This document shows positions 9,225 to 18,004 of a DNA stretch of 64,000 nucleotides, piece after piece. Position 1 is the stretch's first letter. Every line of letters starts with the position of its first letter. The notes below the pieces were generated by a model. It was not told where the DNA came from and ran no database searches. It worked only from the letters and a program-made list of their open reading frames with translations. This stretch comes from DATFDN01 sp963762525 (GTDB lineage: Bacteria > Pseudomonadota > Alphaproteobacteria > Acetobacterales > Acetobacteraceae): positions 992,001-1,056,000 of the forward strand of contig CAVXKT010000011.1 in the NCBI GenBank assembly GCA_963762525.1, read 5' to 3'. Position numbers and translations under genes: made by a program.

Positions 9225-10160
9225 ATGCGCTTTCTCGCCCTGGCTCTGGCCGTCGCCGCCGTCGCCTACGGCGTCGCCGCCGCCATCGGCAACGCCTACG
9301 TCTTCTTCGCCGGCTACGTGGTGCTGCAATACATTGCGCTGGCGACCGCCTGGAATTTGCTGGGCGGCTACACGGGATACGTGAATTTCGGCACCGCCGG
9401 ATTCTTCGCCCTCGGCGCCTACACCACCGTCGCCCTGGTGAAGCTGTCGCCGATTCCAATTCCGCTGCTGATGCTGGCCGGCGGCATCGTCTCGGGGCTG
9501 GTCGCGCTGGCGATGGGTTGGCTCACCTTGCGGCTGCGCGGGGCGTACCACTCGATCGCCACCTTGGCGATGGCGGTGGTGTTGCAAACGCTGATGGTCA
9601 ATTGGGAATTCGTCGGCGGCTCGGGCGGCGCCTACATCGTCCGTCCGACCACTGCCTTCCTCGGCCTTGATTATGTCCGTTATTTGTTCGCGCTGATGCT
9701 GGCGCTCGCCGCCGCTGCGCTGGCGCTGGCGCGCTGGATCGAGCGTTCGCGCCTCGGCCGCGGCTTCGCCGCTATTCGCGACGACGAGCTGGCCGCCGAG
9801 GCGTCCGGCGTGCCGACGCTGCGCCTCAAGCTGCTCGCCACCACCTTGTCGGGAGCCCTCATGGGCATGGCCGGGGCGCCGCTTCCCTACTACGTCACCT
9901 TCCTGGACCCGGCTTCGGCGTTCAATCTCGCTTACGCCGTCAATGCGCTCGCCATGCCGCTGATCGGCGGCACCGCGAGTTGGCCCGGGCCGCTGATCGG
10001 CGCCGTGCTGCTCGGCACCCTGCAACAGGTTGCGACGGTCACGCTCTCCTCGGCGCTCAATCTGCTGATCGTCGGCGCGGTGTTGATCCTGTTCGTCGTC
10101 GCCGCTCCGAACGGCATTCTCGGACTCCGCTTCGCGTTTGCCGCGCGCCGCCGCAGATGA
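9225..10160 (+). CDS. livM: Branched-chain-type ABC transporter permease LivM
   Basis: The 311-residue protein is the second permease of the pair. It has the LLGGYTGYVNFGTAGFFALGAYT segment of LivM proteins and the RSRLGRGFAAIRDDELAAEASG cytoplasmic coupling loop. It starts immediately after the livH stop, and its own stop overlaps the livG start (ATGA), so these genes are translationally coupled. It would heterodimerise with LivH in the inner membrane. Confidence 0.85.
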   Translation: MRFLALALAVAAVAYGVAAAIGNAYVFFAGYVVLQYIALATAWNLLGGYTGYVNFGTAGFFALGAYTTVALVKLSPIPIPLLMLAGGIVSGLVALAMGWLTLRLRGAYHSIATLAMAVVLQTLMVNWEFVGGSGGAYIVRPTTAFLGLDYVRYLFALMLALAAAALALARWIERSRLGRGFAAIRDDELAAEASGVPTLRLKLLATTLSGALMGMAGAPLPYYVTFLDPASAFNLAYAVNALAMPLIGGTASWPGPLIGAVLLGTLQQVATVTLSSALNLLIVGAVLILFVVAAPNGILGLRFAFAARRRR

Positions 10161-10879
10161 CGGCGCTGCTGGAAGTCTCCGGGCTCGGCAAGCGGTTCGG
10201 CGGCTTCACCGCCCTCTCCGGCATCGATCTGGCGGTTGCGCAAGGTGAGCGGGTAGGGCTGATCGGGCCCAACGGGTCGGGCAAGAGCACGCTCGTCAAC
10301 TGCCTCTCTGGCACCCTCCGCCACGACACCGGAAGCGTGCGCTTCGCCGGCCATCGCCTTGACGGCATGGCGGCACATGGGCGCACGCGCCTCGGCCTCG
10401 CGCGCAGCTTTCAATTGCCGCGCCCCTTCGCCACCATGACGGTGTCCGAGAATCTCCGCATCCCGCTCGACTACGCGTTGCGCGTGCGCGAGCACGAGCC
10501 GGCGATCGCCGCGCGCTGCCATGGGTTGCTGCACGCGGTGGGCCTCGCCGGCAAGGCCCACTCGCGTCCCGCCGACCTCACGCAGATCGAGATGCGCAAG
10601 CTTGAACTCGCCCGCGCCATGGCCGCCGAACCCAAGCTGCTGATCGCCGACGAGGCGATGGCCGGGCTCTCGCACGCCGAGGTGGACGACCTTCTGGCGC
10701 TCTTGTTCGTGCTCAACGATCGCGGCGTCACCATCATCCTGATCGAGCACATCATGCGCGCGGTGATGCATTTCTCGCAGCGGCTGGTGGTGTTGGTCGC
10801 CGGCCGCAAGATCGCCGACGGATTGCCCGATGCGGTGATCCGCAATCCGGAGGTGGAGCGCGCCTATCTGGGCGAGTAA
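10157..10879 (+). CDS. livG: ABC transporter ATPase LivG
   Basis: The 240-residue ATPase has Walker A GPNGSGKS near residue 37, a Q-loop at the SFQLPRPF segment, and the EHIMRAVM H-loop. Two features are unusual. The ABC signature reads LTQIEMRKLE rather than LSxGxxRxLE, and Walker B ends LLIADEAMAGLS, with DEAM where DEPx is usual. The catalytic Glu is present. It would energise LivHM together with LivF. The start overlaps the livM stop. Confidence 0.8.
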   Translation: MTALLEVSGLGKRFGGFTALSGIDLAVAQGERVGLIGPNGSGKSTLVNCLSGTLRHDTGSVRFAGHRLDGMAAHGRTRLGLARSFQLPRPFATMTVSENLRIPLDYALRVREHEPAIAARCHGLLHAVGLAGKAHSRPADLTQIEMRKLELARAMAAEPKLLIADEAMAGLSHAEVDDLLALLFVLNDRGVTIILIEHIMRAVMHFSQRLVVLVAGRKIADGLPDAVIRNPEVERAYLGE

Positions 10880-10957
10880 GGCACTCGCGCGAAACCGATT
10901 CCGGCGTCCCCGCCCGGCGCCCCCGGGCCAAGCTTGCGGCCCATTACGGAGCAACCC

Positions 10958-12388
10958 ATGCGCGCCGTTCTCGCCCTGCTCGCCGTTCTCGCCTTGCCCG
11001 TGATCCCGCTCGCCGAGGAGACTGTCCGCCACCCGGCGGCGGAGGCGCACATCGCCCGCCTTCCGGCGCCCGCCGTCACCCATCATGCTCTGGACCTGCC
11101 CGGCCGCACCTTGCGCTTCACCGCGACCGCCGGCGCCGTCACCCTGAAAAGCGCCGACGGCTCGCCGCAGGCCGAGATCGCCACCATCGCCTACACGCTG
11201 GACGGCGCCGACGCTTCGCGGCCGGTCGTGTTCGCCTTCAACGGCGGTCCCGGCTTCGCCTCCGCCTTCGTCCAGCTCGGCGGCTTCGGACCGTGGCGGA
11301 TGCCGATGGACGCCGCACCCTCCACCCCGCCGGTGCCCGTGCCCAATGGCGAGACCTGGCTTGATTTCGCCGATCTCGTGTTCATCGACCCGGTGGACAC
11401 CGGATACAGCCGGATGCTCACCGCCGACGAGGCGGCGCACAAGAGGCTGCTCTCGGTAGGCGGCGACATCGACAGCTTGGCCGAGGTGATCCGTCGCTGG
11501 CTGGAGGCCAACGGGCGGCTGGCCGCGCCGAAATTCATCGCCGGCGAGAGCTACGGCGGGTTCCGCGCCCCGCGCCTGGCACGGGTGCTGCAATCGGAGT
11601 TCGGCATCGGCGTCAGCGGTCTGGTCATGATCTCGCCGATGCTCGACGCCGGCGGGCGCTCCACCGCCTTCGATCCGCTCGGGTGGGCGGAGTTGCTGCC
11701 GAGCCTCGCCGCGGCGGCGCATCCGGACACCGATCTCGCCGCCGTGGAGGCGTATGCCACCGGCGAATACCTTCAGGATCAGCTGCGGGTCGCCCGCGAT
11801 CCGGCGGCGCTGGAGCGCATCACCGCGCATGTCTCCGCGCTCACCGGGCTCGACCCGACGCTGGTGCGGCGGCTGCGCGGCCGCGTGGGCGCCCCGACCT
11901 TCTTGCGCGAGCATGAGCCCGGTCGCTTCGCCAGCCGCTATAACGCAACAGTCTCGGACCCGGACGCCGAGGACGCCAATCCACGCTTCGCCGAGCCCGA
12001 TCCGATCACCGAGCGGCTGGCCGCCCCGTTCACCGGGGCAATGCTGGAGATCTATGGCCGGCTCGATTGGCGGCCCGATCGCCTCTATCGCCTTCGCAGC
12101 GACGAGGTGGGGCGCAACTGGGAGTGGGGCCGCAACCCCGAATCCGTGACCTCGCTGCGGGTGGCGCTGGCGCTCGACGAGCATCTGCGGGTGCTGGTGG
12201 TGCACGGTCTCTACGATCTGGTCACGCCCTATTTCGCCAGCAAGCTGCTGCTGAACAGCATTCCGGATATCGGCGCGCCCGGCCGCATCCGCCTGCTGTG
12301 TCTGCCCGGCGGGCACATGGTTTATGCCGGCGACGACTCCCGGCGCGCACTGCGCGACGCCGTGCGCGAACTGGTGACGACGGAATAG
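10958..12388 (+). CDS. Secreted serine carboxypeptidase-like S10 peptidase
   Basis: The 476-residue protein begins with a clear signal peptide (MRAVLALLAVLALPVIPLA), and CGGAGC precedes the chosen ATG at 10958. The S10 hallmarks are present: NGGPG oxyanion motif, nucleophile Ser198 in GESYGG, Asp420 in GLYD and His453 in GGHM. It would act in the periplasm as a peptidase or acyl-esterase/amidase. It lies between livG and livF, with 2 bases to livF, so it is part of that operon. It could release the amino acid or amide that the transporter imports. This is inferred from position. Confidence 0.85.
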   Translation: MRAVLALLAVLALPVIPLAEETVRHPAAEAHIARLPAPAVTHHALDLPGRTLRFTATAGAVTLKSADGSPQAEIATIAYTLDGADASRPVVFAFNGGPGFASAFVQLGGFGPWRMPMDAAPSTPPVPVPNGETWLDFADLVFIDPVDTGYSRMLTADEAAHKRLLSVGGDIDSLAEVIRRWLEANGRLAAPKFIAGESYGGFRAPRLARVLQSEFGIGVSGLVMISPMLDAGGRSTAFDPLGWAELLPSLAAAAHPDTDLAAVEAYATGEYLQDQLRVARDPAALERITAHVSALTGLDPTLVRRLRGRVGAPTFLREHEPGRFASRYNATVSDPDAEDANPRFAEPDPITERLAAPFTGAMLEIYGRLDWRPDRLYRLRSDEVGRNWEWGRNPESVTSLRVALALDEHLRVLVVHGLYDLVTPYFASKLLLNSIPDIGAPGRIRLLCLPGGHMVYAGDDSRRALRDAVRELVTTE

Positions 12389-12390
12389 CG

Positions 12391-13128
12391 GTGTCGTCGG
12401 GGACCGCCAGCCTCTCGATTGCCGGCGTCAGCGCCGGCTATGGCGCCGTGCGGGTGCTCGAGGATGTCAGCCTCGAGGTGCCGGCGGGCGAGACGGTGGC
12501 GCTGCTCGGCACCAACGGCAACGGCAAATCGACGCTGATGAAATGCGTGATGGGCATGGTGGCCGCGAGCGGGCGCATCAGCGCCGAGATCGACGGCGAG
12601 ACGCATGAGCTGACCGGGCTCGCGACCGAGGCGATCGTCGATCGCGGCATCGCCTTCGTGCCCGAGGGCCGCCGCCTGTTCCCGCGCCTGTCGGTCGGCG
12701 AGAATCTGCTGATGGGCGCCTTCCGTCCGGCGGCCCGCGGCGCCATCGCGCGCAATCTCGAATTCTGCTTCGAGACCTTCCCGCGCCTGAAGGAGCGGCG
12801 CCGGCAACTCGCCGGCTCGATGAGCGGCGGCGAGCAGCAGATGCTGGCGCTGTCGCGGGCGCTGATGTCGAGCCCGCGCATTCTGCTGATCGATGAGCCC
12901 TCGGTCGGCCTGGCGCCGCTGCTGGTCAAGCGCATCATCGACAAAATCAAGGAGCTGAAAGACGAGTATCGGCTGACGGTGTTGATGGCGGAGCAGAATT
13001 TCACCCAGGCGATCCGCATCGCCGACCGCGGCTACGTGATCGTGCACGGGCGCATCGCCTTCAGCGGCCACTCGGCGGCGGCGCTGAACGACAGCGCGCT
13101 GGTGCGGGAGCTGTATCTGGGGGGCTGA
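12391..13128 (+). CDS. livF: ABC transporter ATPase LivF
   Basis: The 245-residue ATPase has Walker A GTNGNGKS, the FVPEGRRLFPRLSVGENL segment diagnostic of LivF, the signature MSGGEQQ and Walker B LLIDEPSVGLAP. It starts at GTG 12391, two bases after the peptidase stop. It pairs with LivG on the cytoplasmic face of LivHM. It is complete and undamaged. It is the last gene of the operon; a tRNA gene with its own promoter follows. Confidence 0.85.
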   Translation: MSSGTASLSIAGVSAGYGAVRVLEDVSLEVPAGETVALLGTNGNGKSTLMKCVMGMVAASGRISAEIDGETHELTGLATEAIVDRGIAFVPEGRRLFPRLSVGENLLMGAFRPAARGAIARNLEFCFETFPRLKERRRQLAGSMSGGEQQMLALSRALMSSPRILLIDEPSVGLAPLLVKRIIDKIKELKDEYRLTVLMAEQNFTQAIRIADRGYVIVHGRIAFSGHSAAALNDSALVRELYLGG

Positions 13129-13140
13129 TGCATCGTGCGA

Positions 13141-13170
13141 TGGACGCCGCAGCCGGGCCGCTGGTATAAT
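13141..13170 (+). promoter_or_regulatory. Promoter of tRNA-Ser
   Basis: A perfect -10 box TATAAT lies at 13165-13170, ten bases before the tRNA. TGGACG at 13141-13146 is a fair -35 box with an 18-base spacer. The placement fits a housekeeping sigma promoter for the tRNA. Confidence 0.6.
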
Positions 13171-13180
13171 CGCGGCCATC

Positions 13181-13269
13181 GGAGCGATGGCCGAGCGGCT
13201 TAAGGCGCACGCTTGGAAAGCGTGTGTACGTTAACGCGTACCGTGGGTTCGAATCCCACTCGCTCCGCC
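13181..13269 (+). tRNA. tRNA-Ser (anticodon GGA)
   Basis: The acceptor stem GGAGCGA (13181-13187) pairs with TCGCTCC (13260-13266). The anticodon arm CACGC-TTGGAAA-GCGTG gives anticodon GGA, reading UCC/UCU. The long variable arm (TGTACGTTAACGCGTACC region) marks a class II tRNA, and the GGTTCGAATCC T-arm is intact. The terminal CCA is not encoded (GCC then G), so it would be added after transcription. Confidence 0.95.
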
Positions 13270-13348
13270 GTTTCAGTGGGCCGCTCATGATTACGTCGTC
13301 GTGGAATAGACTGCATGAGCGAGCCGAAGATGGAGTAGCGGCTCGGCG

Positions 13349-13825
13349 CTAACCCAGCTTGCCGAGATGGCGCTGGGTGTAGAGCTCGACGCCGATCTTG
13401 CCGATCAGCTCGAGTTGCGTTTCGAGGAAGTCGATGTGATTTTCCTCGTCATGCGTCAATCTCTCGAACAGATCGCGCGAGACATAGTCCGCGACGGAAT
13501 GGCAGTGGGTCGCCGCCTCCGCGTAAAGTGAGCGAGCTGTCATTTCCGCCTGCAAATCCCGCTCCATGATTTCCCTGACCGTCTTCCCGATCTGCAGCGC
13601 TTCGAGCGTCTGCATGTTCGGGAACCCCTCGAGGAAGAGAATTCGTTCAATCAGCCGGTCGGCGTGACGCATCTCTTCGATCGATTCTTCGCGCCACTTC
13701 GCGGCGAGCTCGTTCATCCCCCAATTCTCGAACAGCCGGTAGTGCAGCCAATACTGGTTAACCGCGGTGAGCTCGTGCCGCAGCGCGTTGTTCAGATAAT
13801 CGACGACTTTCGGCTCGCCTTTCAT
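13349..13825 (-). CDS. bfr: Bacterioferritin
   Basis: The 158-residue protein stores iron in a 24-subunit cytoplasmic shell with haem between subunit pairs. All key residues fall at the standard positions: ferroxidase ligands E18, E51, H54, E94, E127 and H130, and haem ligand M52 in EEMRHADRLIERILFLEG. The length equals that of Escherichia coli Bfr. No bfd ferredoxin gene lies beside it. It stands alone, convergent with the tRNA-Ser gene. No Fur box was identified. Confidence 0.95.
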   Translation of the reverse strand: MKGEPKVVDYLNNALRHELTAVNQYWLHYRLFENWGMNELAAKWREESIEEMRHADRLIERILFLEGFPNMQTLEALQIGKTVREIMERDLQAEMTARSLYAEAATHCHSVADYVSRDLFERLTHDEENHIDFLETQLELIGKIGVELYTQRHLGKLG

Positions 13826-14079
13826 ACTGCCCTCCCGGTCTGTCGCTAGGCTGCAACATCAAAAGCCGGCGGCGCCTGCGTCTAAGGGGCAGGGACTTGA
13901 GCCAGCTCATTCCCCCGGCTGTGCAGACGCCGGCCGGGGTGCCTCGGGTTAGCTTTCGTCAATGCCGCGCGGGGCGATGGAGGCACCTGTCTAGCGGGCT
14001 TCCCACCATCCGGCGAGGCATCCTGGCGCGCTGGGCATCATTGGATGCCCTCCGTAGCCACTGCTTCCTTCAGCAGCGC

Positions 14080-14379
14080 TCACCCCGGCGCCATGGCGGC
14101 CAGCGCGTCGTCGATCTCGGCGCCGGTCAGGCGCCAGGCATTGTCGAGCTCCGCCACAACCGTCCGCATGAAGGGCTCGGTCAGGGCGAGCGCGCGCGCC
14201 GGGTCGCGCAGATGATGGGCGAGCAGCGCCAAAGCGAGCTGGCGCGGACCATCGCCCGCGTAGGTCCACTCGAAGCCGGCGCGGCTGAAGATGCGGATGT
14301 CGAAGCGCGGGTCGAGCGGCGCGCCGTCGGCCGTAACCTCGGCGCCGTCGAGCCCGCGTCCGCCCTCGTAGGTCGTCAT
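14080..14379 (-). CDS. DUF6166 domain protein
   Basis: The 99-residue protein has the pattern of DUF6166 proteins: an N-terminal YEGGRG, a VTADGAPLDPR strand, a GFEWTYAGDGPRQLALALLAHHL core and a C-terminal helix. The function is unknown. Members are small cytoplasmic proteins common on alphaproteobacterial plasmids and chromosomes. It sits between bfr and the response regulator on the same strand. The 250 bases between it and bfr contain no gene that I can support. Confidence 0.65.
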   Translation of the reverse strand: MTTYEGGRGLDGAEVTADGAPLDPRFDIRIFSRAGFEWTYAGDGPRQLALALLAHHLRDPARALALTEPFMRTVVAELDNAWRLTGAEIDDALAAMAPG

Positions 14380-14412
14380 CGCACCTCCCGGGGGCGGTAT
14401 AGGCCGCCGCGC

Positions 14413-14802
14413 TCAGGAGGCAAGCTCGTCCCGGACCGCCTCCTCCAGATCGCGCATCCTGAACGGCTTGCGCAGTAGCCGAAGCTCGGTTTCCCGGGTG
14501 ACGAAGAAACCCGAGATCAGAATGACCTTCAGTCCCTTGCGCTCGCGCGCGATCCGGTCCGCCAGCTCGAAACCGGAGATGTCGGGCATGCGGATGTCGG
14601 TAATGACCAGATCGACTTCCGAGGCATCGTCGAGCAACCGCAGGGCCTCCTCGCCGCCGCCGGCCTGAAGCACATGATGGCCGGCGTCGGCGAGGAATTC
14701 GGCCACGATCTCCCGCACCTCGGCATCATCGTCGACGACCAGAATGGTGACGTTCTCGCCCGGCGGGCGCGGGTCAATCGACGGTATCGCCAGCACACAC
14801 AC
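14413..14802 (-). CDS. Single-domain response regulator (CheY-like receiver)
   Basis: The protein is a stand-alone receiver of about 129 residues. Acidic pocket D24-D26 (VVDDD), phosphoacceptor D69 in VITDIRMP, S97 and K112 in LRKPF are all present. There is no output domain. GTG 14802 (or GTG 14796) is preferred because the receiver starts 17 residues on and GGGA lies before it. An open extension to 14988 has no receiver-like sequence. No histidine kinase is nearby, so the partner is elsewhere. A candidate promoter lies at 14915-14943. Confidence 0.8.
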   Translation of the reverse strand: MCVLAIPSIDPRPPGENVTILVVDDDAEVREIVAEFLADAGHHVLQAGGGEEALRLLDDASEVDLVITDIRMPDISGFELADRIARERKGLKVILISGFFVTRETELRLLRKPFRMRDLEEAVRDELAS

Positions 14803-14914
14803 TCCCGGATGAACGGCAAATCGGGGGAGACCGGTCCGGTGCAGTCTAAAAAGTCGTGCTTGATTACCACTCTGAAAGCTCGCCGTCCCGGAGAACCCGT
14901 GCGGCCTCATGTCA

Positions 14915-14943
14915 CTAAATTGCGAGAAATAAATCAATGTCAA
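14915..14943 (-). promoter_or_regulatory. Candidate promoter for the response regulator
   Basis: On the minus strand, a perfect -35 box TTGACA (14938-14943) is followed after 17 bases by ATTTAG (14915-14920), a weak -10. The surrounding 14880-15000 stretch is clearly more AT-rich than its neighbours. Transcription would start about 100 bases before the GTG at 14802. Confidence 0.4.
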
Positions 14944-15096
14944 CGTATTACCGGGAATTTCGTTAGCGATTCGTGAATAAACCGGCAAAGACCCTGACCG
15001 TTGCGGTTCATGCGGCAGCGCCGGTGCCGGCAGGCGGCGTTACCGGGTTGTCAATCTCTCTTTGCTATCGCCGGCTGGCATCGAATTGGCAGCAGC

Positions 15097-16635
15097 ATGA
15101 ACGCATACAGCCGAGCCGCCACGATCGTCCGCGTCCGGACCTTCGCCTTTGCGGGAATTGAAGCCGTGCCGGTGGAGGTGCAGGTGCAGATTTCCGCCGG
15201 CGTCCCGGCGTTCCTGGTGGTGGGTCTGCCCGACAAGGCGGTTGGCGAGGCCCGCGAGCGGGTGCGCGCGGCCATGGCGGCTATGGGATTGGCGCTGCCG
15301 CCGCGGCGGCTGCTGATCAATCTGGCGCCGGCGGATCTGCTGAAGGAGGGCAGTCACTACGACCTGCCGATTGCGCTCGCCGTGCTGGCGGCAATGGATG
15401 TCTTGCCGCGCGACGAAGTTGAGGGCTACGCCGCGCTTGGCGAGCTGCACCTTGACGGCACGTTGCATCCCGTGGCCGGCGTACTGCCGGCGGCGATTGG
15501 CGCCTCGGCGCGGGGGCTGGGGCTCATCTGCACCGCCAGTCAGGGCGGCGAGGCGTCGTGGGCGGGCCGGATCGAAGTGCTGGCGGCGGCCGACCTGTTG
15601 TCGCTGATCAATCATTTTCGTGGCGACCAGGTGCTGACGCCGCCCGAGCCCGCCGGGCTCGCCTTCGCCGGGCATGGACCGGACCTGCGCGACGTGAAGG
15701 GGATGGAGGTCGCCAAGCGGGCGCTCGAGATCGCCGCCGCCGGCGGCCACAACCTGTTGCTCATCGGTCCGCCCGGGGCCGGCAAGTCGATGCTGGCCGC
15801 CCGCCTCCCGGGCCTGCTCCCCGATCTCGCCCCGCGCGAGGCGCTGGAAGTGAGCATGGTCCACAGCGTCGCCGGGCTGCTCGACGGCGGCCGACTGGTA
15901 GCCCGGCCGCCGTTTCGGGAGCCGCATCACTCGGCCTCGCAAGCCGCTCTCGCCGGCGGCGGTCAACGTGCGCGCCCCGGCGAGGTAAGCCTCGCGCATC
16001 GCGGCGTGCTGTTTCTCGACGAGCTGCCGGAGTTTCCCAAGCAGGCGCTGGAGGCGCTGCGTCAGCCGATGGAGACCGGGCGGACGACGGTTGCGCGCGC
16101 CGCCGCCCACGTCACCTATCCCGCCCGATTTCAGCTCATCGCGGCCATGAATCCCTGCCGCTGCGGACATCTGGGCGACGCCGCGCAGGAATGCGGCAGG
16201 GCGCCGCGCTGCGGCGAGGACTATCAAGGGCGGATCAGCGGCCCGGTGCTCGATCGCATCGACCTCACGGTGGAAGTGGCCCCGGCGACGGCCGCCGAGT
16301 TGGCGCGGGCGCCGATGGGCGAGCCTTCCGAGACGGTCGCGGCCAGGGTGGCGCGGGCGCGCGCGGCGCAGCGCGCCCGCTACGGCGAGGCCGGTGCGGC
16401 CAGCAATGCCGAGGCCGACCCCAAGGACGTACGCATGAGCGCCGAAGCGCAGGCACTCGCCGAGCAGGCGATGGACCGCCTTCGTCTGTCGCCGCGCGGC
16501 TACACCCGCGTCCTGCGGGTCGCCCGCACCATCGCCGATTTGGCGGGTGCGGAGACGCTGGAACGGTCGCATGTCGCCGAGGCGCTGGCCTTCCGGCACC
16601 GAATGCCGGGGCGCGGCGCGACGAGGCTACGCTAA
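15097..16635 (+). CDS. comM: ComM/YifB-type AAA+ ATPase (Mg-chelatase-like)
   Basis: The 512-residue protein has the complete ComM layout. There is an N-terminal Lon-like domain (residues 1-170, with GLPDKAVGEARERVRAA), a Walker A GPPGAGKS at 224-231, Walker B VLFLDELPEF and the NPCRCG zinc motif. A C-terminal helical region (LSPRGYTRVLRVARTIADL) follows. ComM is a hexameric helicase that promotes branch migration during integration of incoming DNA in natural transformation. The ATG at 15097 is used because the fold starts at once. No other competence genes are in the window. Confidence 0.9.
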   Translation: MNAYSRAATIVRVRTFAFAGIEAVPVEVQVQISAGVPAFLVVGLPDKAVGEARERVRAAMAAMGLALPPRRLLINLAPADLLKEGSHYDLPIALAVLAAMDVLPRDEVEGYAALGELHLDGTLHPVAGVLPAAIGASARGLGLICTASQGGEASWAGRIEVLAAADLLSLINHFRGDQVLTPPEPAGLAFAGHGPDLRDVKGMEVAKRALEIAAAGGHNLLLIGPPGAGKSMLAARLPGLLPDLAPREALEVSMVHSVAGLLDGGRLVARPPFREPHHSASQAALAGGGQRARPGEVSLAHRGVLFLDELPEFPKQALEALRQPMETGRTTVARAAAHVTYPARFQLIAAMNPCRCGHLGDAAQECGRAPRCGEDYQGRISGPVLDRIDLTVEVAPATAAELARAPMGEPSETVAARVARARAAQRARYGEAGAASNAEADPKDVRMSAEAQALAEQAMDRLRLSPRGYTRVLRVARTIADLAGAETLERSHVAEALAFRHRMPGRGATRLR

Positions 16636-16644
16636 CCGCCCGGG

Positions 16645-17910
16645 CTACGGAAACGCGGTCCGTTCGCCGCTGGCGGCCGCTGCCGCCTCGCGCGTCGGCA
16701 GGCGCCCCGGACGACGCGTGCGGTCGCGGGCCAAGTACGGCGCCATCCGGCGGGCGGCGAAAATGCACCCGCAGCCGAAGCGCATGAGCGGGCCGAAGCT
16801 GTTGGCGGCCGCCGGACCGGTGAAGAACAGACCGGCCACCGAGGTCTCGAAGCGCGGCGACAGTACCGGGCTGAATCGCACCATGCGGATGCGATCGAGC
16901 AGCGCCGGAGCCAGAAACGAGACTCGCCGCAGGTCCACTTCATAGCCGGTGCCGGCTACCACATGGTCGGCCTCGATTTGCCGCTCGCCGTCGGCGGTCG
17001 CGACTTCGAGCACCACCGCATCGGCGACGGCGCGCGCCCGCTTGAGGGTGGCGCCGGTGGTCATCCTGACCTTGCCCTCCACCTGCTCGCGGACGAACCA
17101 ACCGGGGGCCGGGCCGAGATGGGTGCGGGTGGTTCGCAACCGGAAATCCTCCGGCATCGCGTGAAATACCCGCGGTGCATAGTTGCAAAGGAATGAACCC
17201 CAGCCCAGGCCAAGGCCGGAACGCGGATGACGGATCCGGTCGCGCATCGAGCGTGGCCCGGGCGGAGCGTGGAAGTCGATCGTCCGTCGGCGGCAAACCA
17301 GATCCACCTCCGCTCCCGCCTGTTGCAGCAATGCGGCAAGGTCCACCGCGGAAGCGCCGGCGCCGATGACCGCGATCCGGCGTCCGGCGAAGTGATCCAA
17401 CGCCGAATGGTCCGAGCTGTGCGAGGCAAGCGTCGGCGGCAGATCGGCCAGCTCGGCCGGCACGTAGGCGAACGGTTTGACTCCCACGCCCACCACGACG
17501 CGGCCGGTGTGCACGGTCTCGCCGTCTTCGAGGCGAACCGCGAAGCCGCCGTCGCACGGTTCGACCCATGCGACATCCCGCTCCTCCAGGTCGGGTACGT
17601 AACGGCGCTGGAATTCGAGGCCGTAGGCGGCGAAGACCTCGAGCGGAACCGGGAGCCCGACATCCCGGTAGGGCAGCCCCTGCTCAGCGCAGTAGGCGCG
17701 CAGCGGATAGGCATCGCCCGGGGCCAGCAACGAGGAGGCGAAGCCTTCGGATTTCAGCAACATGCCTTGCGGCATTTGGGTGCGCCAGCTGTGCATCGGC
17801 CGGCCGAAAATGCGGAACCGAACCCCGGAGGCACGAAGATGCGCGGCCAAGGAAAGACCGTAAGGACCGGCACCGATGATCACGACTTCGGGACTTGACG
17901 TCACGGGCAA
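16645..17910 (-). CDS. FAD/NAD(P)-binding oxidoreductase (flavin monooxygenase-like)
   Basis: The 421-residue enzyme has an FAD-binding GAGPYGLSLA near residue 13, an NAD(P)-binding GAGASAVDLA near residue 184, and a late VVAGTGYEVD segment. This is the layout of FMO/lysine-hydroxylase-like flavoproteins. The substrate is unknown. It is divergent from an ATP-grasp ligase at 18005 with 94 bases between starts, so the two may act together on an amino-acid-like substrate. That pairing is inferred. No signal peptide is seen, so it should be cytoplasmic. Confidence 0.75.
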   Translation of the reverse strand: MPVTSSPEVVIIGAGPYGLSLAAHLRASGVRFRIFGRPMHSWRTQMPQGMLLKSEGFASSLLAPGDAYPLRAYCAEQGLPYRDVGLPVPLEVFAAYGLEFQRRYVPDLEERDVAWVEPCDGGFAVRLEDGETVHTGRVVVGVGVKPFAYVPAELADLPPTLASHSSDHSALDHFAGRRIAVIGAGASAVDLAALLQQAGAEVDLVCRRRTIDFHAPPGPRSMRDRIRHPRSGLGLGWGSFLCNYAPRVFHAMPEDFRLRTTRTHLGPAPGWFVREQVEGKVRMTTGATLKRARAVADAVVLEVATADGERQIEADHVVAGTGYEVDLRRVSFLAPALLDRIRMVRFSPVLSPRFETSVAGLFFTGPAAANSFGPLMRFGCGCIFAARRMAPYLARDRTRRPGRLPTREAAAAASGERTAFP

Positions 17911-18004
17911 ATCTCCTGCTGATAGGTAATATCGAACGAGTGCCGTGCTGGTTTTGGCACGAGACGCGGGGGGTGATGAAGCAACGTTCCGTTGAGCGCG
18001 AAAC

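Noticed and set aside
9932..12316. A minus-strand frame of nearly 800 codons opposite livM-livG-S10
   Set aside because: It is antisense to three well-supported genes, has a Gln/Arg/Gly-rich composition typical of GC-driven shadow frames, and shows no domain.
13826..14079. A plus-strand frame across the bfr-DUF6166 gap (part of a 193-codon frame)
   Set aside because: Most of it is antisense to the better-supported DUF6166 and response-regulator genes.
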